Shown here: positions 1 to 5,976 of the stretch, piece by piece
Layout: every line of letters starts with the position of its first letter
Position numbering within the stretch: position 1 is the first letter of the stretch
Source: Spirochaeta sp.
GTDB lineage: Bacteria; Spirochaetota; Spirochaetia; DSM-2461
DNA: 6,485 nt
Reading direction: 5' to 3'
NCBI GenBank assembly: GCA_030592625.1
Contig: JAUVIY010000150.1
Location: 1 to 6,485, forward strand
Program-made: the position numbers and the translations under genes
The notes under the pieces: model-generated
Told to the model about the DNA's origin: nothing
Database searches by the model: none
What the model saw: the letters and a program-made list of their open reading frames with translations, nothing else

Positions 1-1
1 A

Positions 2-1822
2 CCATTTCTCTTCGGTTACGGGTTTACAACCTCCTATACCGAACAAACTTCTTTAGGAGGCCTGGCTGCCGCAGTTTCGGAAGATGGCGTTCTTAAGGGT
101 ATGGAAGCTCTTTTATCGGAAGCGGAGCGGGTACAGGCCTACGGATTCCTGGATTCGGAGCTTGACCGGGCAAAACGTGATGTCTACAGCTTTTTCGAAA
201 ATTACTGGAAGCAGCAAAACGACCTTGAATCCTCGGCATTTATTCAGTCGCTGCTTGATGCCTTCGTAAAGGACGAAACCTATCCTTCCATCGACTGGCA
301 GTGGGAAACCGTCCAGGATCTTCTTCCGGAGATTACCCTGGAGGAAGTCGGGGCGATCTCAGACCTGCTGCTCAGCGACGAAAATCGGGTTGTTATCGTC
401 AACGGTCCATCGGTACCGGCGATTACCTCTCTTACTGAAGAGGAAATACTTGCTGTGCTTTACAAGGTGGAGTCTTCCCCTCTCGAACCCTGGAAGGATG
501 AAACGGTCTCGGGCCCACTGGTTCCTGAACCGCCCCGGCCGGGTCGTATCGTCTCCCGAACTTCCATCCCCGACACGGGAGTGGAGCTGTGGACTCTCTC
601 CAACGGTGCCATCGTCATGCTCAAAGAGACGGAGCTCAAGAGCGAGGAGATTCTGTTTCAGGCGTTCAGTCACGGAGGCTACTCCCATGCCGAAGACGAG
701 GACCTCATCTCGGCACAATTCTCAACCGACGCGGTGAACGAGGGAGGCCTTGGCGGGTTTTCAGCCGACGACCTCCGCAAAACCCTATCAGGACGGAATC
801 TTTCCTTGAACCCATACATTCAGGATACATATGAAGGGTTTTCCGGGAGCGCCACACCGGCCGATCTGGAGACGATGCTCCAACTCCTCTACTTGCATCA
901 AAGCGCCCTTCGGCGGGATGATACGGCATGGAACTCTTTTCTTGTCCGGACGGGTGAATCCCTGAAGAACCGGGATTCCTCCCCCATGAATCTCTACAGC
1001 GACCTCCTCTGGGAGACCCTGTATGACGGTCACTTCCGAAGTCTGCCCCTCACCCTGGATCGTCTATCCGAGGCCAATCTCGACAGAGCCTTGGAGATTT
1101 TTTCTGAAAGGTTCTCTGACGCCTCCGATTTCACTTACGTTTTTGTAGGGGATTTTGATTCTGATGAACTGGAACCCCTTGTGAAGCGCTGGATCGGTGG
1201 TCAGCCGACAGGAATAAGCGGGGAGGATTGGATCGACCGTGGTATGAGGAACGTCGAGGGCATCAGAGAGGTTTCGCTGGAAGCCGGATCCGAGCCCCTG
1301 AGCGTCGTCACCCAGGTATGGACCGGGGAATGGGACGGCAGTTTCACCGAAAGGTATCGGATCCAGTCCCTGGCTTCGGCCCTGGAGATGCAGTTCACCC
1401 GCTCGATCCGGGAAGAATCCGGCGGCACTTATACCGTCGGTGTTTACCCTCAGCTGAACGTCGCTCCGGTAAACGACTACCGTTTCATTATCCGCTTCTC
1501 CTGCGCTCCGGACCGGGTGGAGGAACTCGTCGAGCAGGTGAGGACAGTGATTGACGAATGGCGCTCGAGTGTACCGGAGGAGAAGTTCGCTGTCGATGTC
1601 ACTGCGTCCCAGCACCGCAGCCTCTCGGAAAATATGGAACGCAATGCCTGGTGGTTGGGACAGATCGTTTTCGCCGTGGCCACCGATACCGATCCTGAGG
1701 ATCTGATGAATCGTAGAGCCCTGTACGATTCTCTGTCTCCCGAGGTTCTCAGTGAGACGGCACAACGCTATCTCGACGACGGGAACTATGTCCAGGTGGT
1801 GCTATACCCTGAGGCCGACTGA
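2..1822 (+). CDS. M16 family zinc protease (pitrilysin/PqqL-like), 5'-truncated by window edge
   Basis: The frame is open from base 2 to a TGA at 1820-1822, giving 606 residues of a protein whose N-terminus lies outside the window. Full-length PqqL-type M16 proteases are about 900-950 residues, so about a third is missing, including the part that should carry the HxxEH zinc motif. What remains fits the family. Residues 1-165 look like the second domain of the catalytic half, with a 'GF...EL.RAK' helix near 70. A Pro-rich linker follows near 175-185. A third domain starts at 'LSNGAIVMLKET', with no HxxEH, as expected for the inactive C-terminal half. The last domain carries 'REESGGTYTVGV' from residue 470, matching the Arg/Tyr substrate-binding motif of M16 enzymes. 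The expected role is zinc-dependent peptide degradation, probably periplasmic, but the signal peptide and active site cannot be seen here. An internal ATG at 101 is not the true start, because homologous-looking sequence continues upstream of it. The spermidine-synthase-like gene follows after 13 nt. Confidence 0.88.
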   Translation, partial: PFLFGYGFTTSYTEQTSLGGLAAAVSEDGVLKGMEALLSEAERVQAYGFLDSELDRAKRDVYSFFENYWKQQNDLESSAFIQSLLDAFVKDETYPSIDWQWETVQDLLPEITLEEVGAISDLLLSDENRVVIVNGPSVPAITSLTEEEILAVLYKVESSPLEPWKDETVSGPLVPEPPRPGRIVSRTSIPDTGVELWTLSNGAIVMLKETELKSEEILFQAFSHGGYSHAEDEDLISAQFSTDAVNEGGLGGFSADDLRKTLSGRNLSLNPYIQDTYEGFSGSATPADLETMLQLLYLHQSALRRDDTAWNSFLVRTGESLKNRDSSPMNLYSDLLWETLYDGHFRSLPLTLDRLSEANLDRALEIFSERFSDASDFTYVFVGDFDSDELEPLVKRWIGGQPTGISGEDWIDRGMRNVEGIREVSLEAGSEPLSVVTQVWTGEWDGSFTERYRIQSLASALEMQFTRSIREESGGTYTVGVYPQLNVAPVNDYRFIIRFSCAPDRVEELVEQVRTVIDEWRSSVPEEKFAVDVTASQHRSLSENMERNAWWLGQIVFAVATDTDPEDLMNRRALYDSLSPEVLSETAQRYLDDGNYVQVVLYPEAD

Positions 1823-1835
1823 TGAGGGAGGTGAT

Positions 1836-2567
1836 ATGAGCCGGAATTTCGAAGAGCTGGATTTTCAATACACTCCCATCGGCGAAGTCATACTGCAAAA
1901 GCGTAGAATTCTCGAATTTGGAGGGCTCGACGTTTTTGAAGTGAAGCTTAACGATGAGTATCTGATGTCCAGTCTGTTCACCGTCGGTGAAGTGGCACTG
2001 TCGGAGATAGGTCTTGATGCCCTGGAAGTTCCCGACGGCACGGCGGAAGTCGTTGTGGGCGGTTTGGGCCTGGGCTATACAGCCGAGATGGCTCTGGAAC
2101 ATCCGGCCACAGGTTCGCTTCTGGTGGTTGAGTTCCTGCAGCCGGTTATCGATTGGCACCGTCAGGGTCTGGTACCGGTTGGTTCCAGGATCCCGGACGA
2201 TCCTCGAAGCCGCATCTCTCAGGGTGATTTTTTCGCTGCGGCCATGAATCCGGAGATGGGATTCGATCCCGAGAATCCGGGGCGGCACTTCGATGCGATC
2301 CTGCTGGATGTCGATCACTCACCGACCCGTCACCTCGAGGGGTTCCGCGGCGGCTTCTATGAACCCGACGGCATTCGCCTCATGGCTCAGAACCTCAAGC
2401 CCGGTGGTGTATTCGGCCTATGGTCCGACGATCCGCCGGAAGATGAATTCCTTGAAATTCTGGACCAGGTTTTCGATGAAGTCTGGGGGGAGCTGGTTAC
2501 ATTCCCCAATCCCATTGCGGATCGTGAAGAGTCGAATTCGGTCTATGTAGGAAAGATGAACGGATAG
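1836..2567 (+). CDS. Spermidine-synthase-like protein (class I SAM-methyltransferase fold)
   Basis: The protein has 243 residues. The ATG at 1836 is chosen because GGGAGGTGAT (1826-1835), a long match to the anti-Shine-Dalgarno, lies directly before it. An in-frame ATG at 1752 would overlap the protease gene by about 70 nt and has no such site. Rossmann-fold landmarks are visible: GGLGLGYTAE (75-84) as the nucleotide-binding glycine loop, VVEFLQPVIDWHR (97-109) with an acidic residue ending strand 2, QGDFF (129-133), DAILLDVDHSP (153-163), and 'FYEPDGIRLMAQNLKPGG' (174-191). The last resembles the helix and post-motif of spermidine synthases (SpeE, COG0421). The usual GGGDGG loop and the D-x-x-D-P catalytic segment are altered, and the protein is shorter than SpeE (about 280-300 residues). 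True putrescine aminopropyltransferase activity is therefore doubtful; it may act on another substrate. It is probably cytoplasmic and co-transcribed with the upstream protease. Confidence 0.75.
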   Translation: MSRNFEELDFQYTPIGEVILQKRRILEFGGLDVFEVKLNDEYLMSSLFTVGEVALSEIGLDALEVPDGTAEVVVGGLGLGYTAEMALEHPATGSLLVVEFLQPVIDWHRQGLVPVGSRIPDDPRSRISQGDFFAAAMNPEMGFDPENPGRHFDAILLDVDHSPTRHLEGFRGGFYEPDGIRLMAQNLKPGGVFGLWSDDPPEDEFLEILDQVFDEVWGELVTFPNPIADREESNSVYVGKMNG

Positions 2568-2582
2568 GATAAAACCTGCGTC

Positions 2583-3560
2583 TTATGCACCCAGAATCAG
2601 AATTACGGTATAGGCGGCAAACCCGGCTATCAGAACCAGTCCTTCCACCCGAGCGACTTTCCTGCCGGTTATCATCAGCGGGAACATCAGCGCCGTCATC
2701 CCGATCAGCCACCAGACATCCCGGGACAGAATTTCGCCGGGAACAGGCAGAGGTCTGAACAGTGACGCAACCCCCAATATGGCCAGGAGATTGAAGATAC
2801 TGGAGCCTATGACGTTGCCCACCGCCATATCATCCCGACCACGCAGGGCGGCGACGACAGAGGTGACGAGTTCCGGTGCGCTGGTTCCCACTGCTACGAT
2901 GGTGAGGCCGATGATAGTTTCGGAGACCCCGAGACCACTGGCCACTCCAACCGCTCCCTTAACGAGTGTATTTGCACCGACGGCGAGAAGGCCGCCGCCG
3001 AGAATGACGGTAAGGACGTTGAGCCATGCAGCGACGGCTCCAGTGCGACCGAAGGATGCCGTCGGCAGCGGTGCTCCCCCGTCTTCGACGACACCCCGGC
3101 GATCGAGCCACACGGCATAGACCATAAAGGTAATCAACACCCCGAAAAGAAAGAGGCCTTCGATGCGGTCGATGATGCCGTCCTGTGCCAGCAGGTAGAA
3201 CTGCAGAGTGGCCAGCATCAACACCGGCCATTCAAAACGCATCGTATTCCCGAGAATTCGCAAAGGACGGAACAGCGCCGTCATGCCGAGAACCAGACCG
3301 ATATTGAGGAGGTTGGATCCGACGATATTACCGATTGCCAGTCCCGGGTTACCGGAGAGGGAGGCCTTCACGGACACCATCAGCTCGGGCATGGATGTCC
3401 CTGCGGCAACGACAGTAAGACCGACCACCGCCGGGGACAGTTTCGCCAGGAGCGCAATGCCGCTGGCACCCCTCACCAGGGCTTCGGCGCCTGCCAAAAG
3501 GGCAGCCAGGCCGACGATTATGAACAGCCAGTTGATAATCATGCCGGGATAACCATCCAA
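2583..3560 (-). CDS. Calcium/sodium antiporter, CaCA family (YrbG-like)
   Basis: This is a 325-residue inner-membrane protein with about ten hydrophobic segments, the same size as E. coli YrbG. Both diagnostic alpha repeats of the Ca2+/cation antiporter superfamily are intact. Repeat 1 has GTSMPELMVS (54-63) and GNIVGSNLLN (77-86). Repeat 2 has GTSAPELVTS (225-234) and GNVIGSSIFN (248-257). The two Glu residues in the PEL motifs are the expected ion ligands. A hydrophilic stretch at about 152-175 (charged and Gly/Pro-rich) separates the two inverted halves, as in the family. It should exchange Na+ (or H+) for Ca2+. The start is taken as TTG at 3560, because AAGGA (plus-strand TCCTT, 3566-3570) sits 5 nt upstream. 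The alternative ATG at 3542 would give 319 residues and lacks a clear ribosome site. Either start precedes the first membrane helix. The gene has its own promoter and converges with the spermidine-synthase-like gene, 15 nt apart. Confidence 0.92.
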   Translation of the reverse strand: MDGYPGMIINWLFIIVGLAALLAGAEALVRGASGIALLAKLSPAVVGLTVVAAGTSMPELMVSVKASLSGNPGLAIGNIVGSNLLNIGLVLGMTALFRPLRILGNTMRFEWPVLMLATLQFYLLAQDGIIDRIEGLFLFGVLITFMVYAVWLDRRGVVEDGGAPLPTASFGRTGAVAAWLNVLTVILGGGLLAVGANTLVKGAVGVASGLGVSETIIGLTIVAVGTSAPELVTSVVAALRGRDDMAVGNVIGSSIFNLLAILGVASLFRPLPVPGEILSRDVWWLIGMTALMFPLMITGRKVARVEGLVLIAGFAAYTVILILGA

Positions 3561-3623
3561 CCGGATCCTTTTGGTGTTTCTTCAGCGTTATCCGTTGCCG
3601 TCGAGTAATCGCTCATGCGGACT

Positions 3624-3652
3624 ATCATTGTCGGGTGCCTTGTCCATGTCAA
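3624..3652 (-). promoter_or_regulatory. Sigma-70 type promoter for the antiporter gene
   Basis: Read on the minus strand, a perfect -35 hexamer TTGACA (plus 3647-3652) is followed after exactly 17 nt by AATGAT (plus 3624-3629), a 4/6 match to TATAAT. Transcription would start near 3617, giving a leader of about 57 nt before the TTG start at 3560. The spacing and orientation fit the antiporter gene. No operator-like palindrome is seen over it. Confidence 0.6.
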
Positions 3653-3696
3653 TTCTCGGTCAGGGTATCCTGGAGAGTTATTACTGCATATAGTGG

Positions 3697-3870
3697 ATGA
3701 CCGAACAGCTCAACGTAATGAGGCATATGAACCATCTTGTTACCTATCTCGGAGTAAAGGAGCGTTATCGTCGGGGTGAATTAAACATCTACGGGTGGTT
3801 TTCCGTTGTAACCGGTATATAACAGGGTATACCGGGAGTTTATGAAGTGAAAACTGGTACGGATCAATAA
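3697..3870 (+). pseudogene. Decayed C-terminal fragment of a beta-carbonic anhydrase
   Basis: An ATG at 3697 opens 41 codons to TAA (3820-3822), with an in-frame TAG just upstream (3691-3693). The peptide resembles the C-terminal end of beta-class carbonic anhydrases. It has 'LNV' (5-7), 'NHL' (12-14), 'VKERYRRGELNIYGW' (20-34) and a 'TG' at 39-40. This follows the family pattern of Asn-Val, a helix, V.E...GEL.I.GW and a D..TG turn. Reading past the TAA in the same frame gives a further short stretch with 'GVYEVKTG' before TAA at 3868-3870, again like the tail that follows the GW segment. The zinc-binding CxDxR and HxxC segments, which lie N-terminal in the family, are not found upstream in any frame, and no ribosome site precedes 3697. 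I therefore read this as a remnant, not a working enzyme. A chance resemblance or an unrelated 41-residue peptide is the alternative. The recognition is from memory of the family, not from an alignment. Confidence 0.5.
3812..3835. repeat. Inverted repeat with 8-bp perfect arms
   Basis: CCGGTATA (3812-3819) and TATACCGG (3828-3835) are exact inverted copies separated by TAACAGGG. The element lies 62-85 nt before the ATG of the AT-rich secreted protein gene. A weak promoter-like pair, TTGTAA (3806-3811), 16 nt, TATACC (3828-3833), would place one arm in the -10 region. The repeat could therefore be an operator, or an RNA hairpin if transcription starts further upstream. No T-tract follows, so it is not an intrinsic terminator. 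Confidence 0.4.
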
Positions 3871-3896
3871 AAGATCTATAAAAAAAAGGACAAGGC

Positions 3897-4397
3897 ATGA
3901 TTCGAATGAAAGTACTCCTGGCTGTTTTTTTTTCTCTTCTCTGCGGAGTCATGGGTGCACAGCAATTTCCATTTACTCTGGCGAACGAAGAATTGATATT
4001 CTCCTTTCAAATGCCCTCGGGTAAAACGTGTTCGATTTCAGTAGAGAAGTATCAGGAGTACATCATCTACAGATATGGTACCAAAGAAAGAATAGAACTT
4101 CAGTATCCAGCAGTATTCGATCAGTCCTGGGAGTTGTTCACCCTTGAGACATATAGTCGGGGGGGAGGTGCTGCTAACGAGGGACTATCCACAGAGTATT
4201 TATCATTTATCAATAACCGATATAAATATATAATTTATGAAGAATATTCTGCTGTCTCGGACAAAACATACGTTGGTATTAGAATTATCACTCCGGATGG
4301 AGATGAAATAGAGTTGGAAGGGATTCCTGAAACTAAAAAAGGCTCCATCGGCAAACTGTCTTCTGATGAGTATCCCATAGAAGATACCTACTATTAG
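3897..4397 (+). CDS. Secreted protein of unknown function, AT-rich
   Basis: The protein has 166 residues. ATG 3897 is supported by AAGGA (3886-3890), 6 nt upstream; a second in-frame ATG at 3906 is possible. The N-terminus is a clear export signal: Arg/Lys at 3 and 5, a hydrophobic core at 6-15, and likely cleavage after Gly20 or Ala21 (VMG-AQ). Cys16 follows two leucines and does not form a normal lipobox. The mature part of about 145 residues has no membrane segment and is probably mostly beta-strand. Notable patches are 'GKTCSISVEKYQEYIIYRYGTKERIELQYP' around 39-68 and 'YSRGGGAANEGLSTEYLSF' near 83-101, then 'YKYIIYEEYSAVSDKTYVGIRI', ending with a 'KGSIGKL' segment. I associate this pattern (YRYGT, RGGG..N, a tyrosine-rich strand) with uncharacterised small exported proteins in several bacterial phyla. 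I can assign no function. Base composition is much lower in G+C than the neighbours (25% over 4201-4260), suggesting acquisition. No terminator is visible after it. Confidence 0.8.
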   Translation: MIRMKVLLAVFFSLLCGVMGAQQFPFTLANEELIFSFQMPSGKTCSISVEKYQEYIIYRYGTKERIELQYPAVFDQSWELFTLETYSRGGGAANEGLSTEYLSFINNRYKYIIYEEYSAVSDKTYVGIRIITPDGDEIELEGIPETKKGSIGKLSSDEYPIEDTYY

Positions 4398-4709
4398 CCA
4401 ACACCTGATGTAATTTTAAATGCCCCACCTGTTATCAAAAAAGCTGATTCAGAAACAGTGACTTCATGTGCCTCTCATACAGATTGTGAGTAACGTTCCC
4501 GGCCACTGAATTCCTGTGTTCGGTCAGAGCAATAAGATATAAGCGTCCCATCTTTACGATCACTTTGTATTCCCTGTGGGGTTCGTGATATCCGGAAACC
4601 GACAAGCACCTTGCTGAGTGAGCAGCACTCATTACGTAAGAGACGGGCTTCGGTGAGATGATCAACACCCCTTTCGATTCGTTTCCCCACCTTACTTTGA
4701 GAATAATCC
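4398..4709. other. Non-coding or degenerate stretch with no supportable gene
   Basis: These 312 bases lie between the AT-rich gene and the ABC-operon promoter. Minus-strand frames are open for up to 96 codons (4435-4725, TTG start; an overlapping 71-codon frame at 4475-4690). Neither has a ribosome site or a family I recognise, and the longer one would start inside the transporter promoter. The plus-strand frame continuing past the stop of the preceding gene is open for 31 codons to TAA at 4491, without a recognisable motif. A small potential hairpin, TGAGTG-AGCAG-CACTCA, lies at 4615-4631. No terminator with a T-tract, transposon end or tRNA is seen. It may be a remnant of a lost gene. Confidence 0.5.
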
Positions 4710-4738
4710 TTGACAGCTCACACAAGTTGTTCTAAAGT
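4710..4738 (+). promoter_or_regulatory. Sigma-70 type promoter of the sugar ABC transporter operon
   Basis: A perfect TTGACA (4710-4715) is followed after 17 nt by TAAAGT (4733-4738), a 4/6 match to TATAAT. The predicted start of transcription is near 4745, inside the first operator-like palindrome. This gives a leader of about 67 nt before the ATG at 4812. The strong -35 and exact spacing suggest a promoter that is active unless repressed. Confidence 0.65.
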
Positions 4739-4741
4739 TCA

Positions 4742-4780
4742 GTTAGCGCTAACAGTTAACGTTATCAGGTACCGTTAACA
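4742..4780. promoter_or_regulatory. Three tandem operator-like palindromes (LacI-family style)
   Basis: Three consecutive 13-nt units run end to end: GTTAGCGCTAACA (4742-4754), GTTAACGTTATCA (4755-4767) and GGTACCGTTAACA (4768-4780). The first 12 bases of each form a palindrome with a central CG: perfect in unit 1, 5 of 6 pairs in unit 2, 4 of 6 in unit 3. Central-CG palindromes of this kind are typical binding sites of LacI-family sugar repressors; I recall the Xanthomonas xyl-box as closely similar to unit 1. Unit 1 covers the predicted transcription start, the classic position for repression. Units 2 and 3 also contain a longer inverted pair, GTTAACG (4755-4761) and CGTTAAC (4773-4779). 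The regulator gene is not in the window. Confidence 0.6.
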
Positions 4781-4811
4781 AAGTGCTGGTAAACCCATAG
4801 GAGGTATTCAT

Positions 4812-5906
4812 ATGTCGTTAAAAAGTCTCTTCAGGAGTCTTTCGCTGGTGCTGGTTGGTCTTATTGCAATCGGATTTGTCTTTTCATCCGGTTCTACTGA
4901 AGACGAGGCCACTGTTGTCTCTCCTCGGGGAGGGGAGATCAGTAAATTCAATCCCGATGAGTTCGGCGTCATTCCCGTCCCGAGTCGTGTCTGGAGGATC
5001 GGAGTCATGGAGAAGTCCCTGATCAATGATTTCTGGCTGGACGTGAAAAATGGATATGAAAATGCTGCTCGGGATTACGGTGTTGAAGTCGAAATCTTTG
5101 CCGCTCCTTCCGAAGGCGACCTGCAGGTGCAGGCGAATACGATGGAAGATATGCTCGGCAAGAAATTCGACATCCTCTGTGTCTCTCCCATTACCGATAC
5201 CAACCTGCTCGGCCCCCTTGCAAAAGCGACACAACTCGGAATCCCGATTATCAACTCCATTGATGCGCACATCACTCCGGCAAACCAGGAGAAGCACAGT
5301 ATCGAGATAGAAGCGTTTATCACGGTGGACTTCAAAGAAAATACTCGTCTGTCTGTGGAATACCTTGCAGAGGTGCTCGGTAGTGAAGGCGGCAAGATTA
5401 TCCACATCATGGGAATCCCCGGTGGAGCCGCTGCAGAGGACCGCAAGAGCGGATACGAGGAAGAAATTGTCAACTATCCGCAGCTTGAGAATGTTGGGAT
5501 TTTCAACGGCGACTGGGACCGGAAGAAGGCAATGGATGTAACGGCGGATGTACTCCAGGCACATCCTGACCTCCGGGCGATCGCTGCAGCTAATGACAAC
5601 ATGGCGTTGGGCGCTTTTCAGGCGGTTAAGAACGCCGGTCTGGAAGACCAGGTCATCATTACCGGTGTAGATTCGATTCCGGATGCCATCACCTCGATCC
5701 TCAACGACGAAGTAAATGCAACGACTGCATTCTTCCAGTATGGACTTGCCTACGCTTCCATAGAAGCGGCAATTCTGATTCTGGAAGGTCAGTTTGAAGG
5801 CAAGCCCGCAATAATCTACGGACCTCAGGAAATCTGGAACTCCGCGAATGTGGCGGACAAAGTGGACGAGTATCGCGAAATGTACGTCGGTCTCCAGAAC
5901 ATGTAG
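4812..5906 (+). CDS. Periplasmic sugar-binding protein of a ribose-type ABC transporter (Peripla_BP_4)
   Basis: The protein has 364 residues. ATG 4812 follows a full AGGAGG (4799-4804) with 7-nt spacing. It captures a sugar in the periplasm and delivers it to the permease encoded next. Residues 1-27 form an export signal (Lys4/Arg8, hydrophobic core 11-24, then SSGS) without a lipobox cysteine. A linker of about 30 residues (28-59) is longer than in E. coli RbsB. The two-lobed fold begins at VWRIGVMEKSL (60-70). Family landmarks follow: 'SPITDTN' (125-131), 'GIPIINS' (143-149), 'GIPGGAAAEDRKSGY' (201-215), 'DWDRKKAM' (234-241), 'NDNMALGA' (261-268) and 'GVDSIPDA' (285-292). These match RbsB/AlsB-type pentose- and hexose-binding proteins; Arg211, Asp236, Asn261 and Asp287 sit at positions that commonly contact the sugar. 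The exact substrate cannot be fixed from sequence alone. The gene ends with tandem in-frame stops TAG-TAA (5904-5909) and is first in its operon, probably repressed through the operator array upstream. Confidence 0.9.
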   Translation: MSLKSLFRSLSLVLVGLIAIGFVFSSGSTEDEATVVSPRGGEISKFNPDEFGVIPVPSRVWRIGVMEKSLINDFWLDVKNGYENAARDYGVEVEIFAAPSEGDLQVQANTMEDMLGKKFDILCVSPITDTNLLGPLAKATQLGIPIINSIDAHITPANQEKHSIEIEAFITVDFKENTRLSVEYLAEVLGSEGGKIIHIMGIPGGAAAEDRKSGYEEEIVNYPQLENVGIFNGDWDRKKAMDVTADVLQAHPDLRAIAAANDNMALGAFQAVKNAGLEDQVIITGVDSIPDAITSILNDEVNATTAFFQYGLAYASIEAAILILEGQFEGKPAIIYGPQEIWNSANVADKVDEYREMYVGLQNM

Positions 5907-5926
5907 TAAACTCCGTCTTATATACC

Positions 5927-5954
5927 AGCGGCCGGAGTATATGCTCCGGTCGCT
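5927..5954 (+). repeat. Intercistronic hairpin between binding protein and permease genes
   Basis: AGCGGCCGGAG (5927-5937) pairs with CTCCGGTCGCT (5944-5954) across a six-base loop (TATATG). The result is an 11-bp stem in RNA with one G-U pair. It starts 20 nt after the binding-protein stop and ends 22 nt before the permease start. No run of T follows, so it is not a standard terminator. The position is typical of mRNA-protecting hairpins that raise binding-protein output over membrane components in sugar ABC operons (known, for example, from malE-malF). That role is inferred here. Confidence 0.7.
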
Positions 5955-5976
5955 ATCTTCAGAGAGGCGAGTTTGT

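Noticed and set aside
101..103. ATG at 101 as the start of the protease gene
   Set aside because: The frame is open and protease-like upstream to base 2. The protein would lack its catalytic domain, so the true start lies before the window.
55..269. AGGAGG at 55-60 followed by a 61-codon frame from ATG 84
   Set aside because: The AGGAGG is 23 nt from the ATG and lies inside the protease reading frame, which continues unbroken from base 2. The short frame has no recognisable content.
1064..1765. 233-codon open frame on the minus strand, opposite the M16 protease
   Set aside because: It is antisense to well-supported coding sequence, has no recognisable motif, and no ribosome site was evident.
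3601..3696. Upstream extension of the carbonic anhydrase remnant, including an 'SCG' tripeptide resembling the zinc-ligand HxxCG
   Set aside because: The His ligand is absent, the distance to the C-terminal motif is far too short for the family, and stops intervene. It is most likely chance.
3930..3947. Lipoprotein signal (Cys16) in the AT-rich secreted protein
   Set aside because: The residues before Cys are Ser-Leu-Leu; a bulky Leu at -1 does not fit a lipobox, and a signal peptidase I site follows at Gly20/Ala21.
4398..4493. Read-through extension of the AT-rich gene past its TAG (31 more codons to TAA)
   Set aside because: The protein looks complete at the TAG, and the extension shows no motif or sign of recoding.
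4435..4725. 96-codon minus-strand frame as a real gene
   Set aside because: It would start at TTG within the transporter promoter, has no ribosome site, and matches nothing I recognise.
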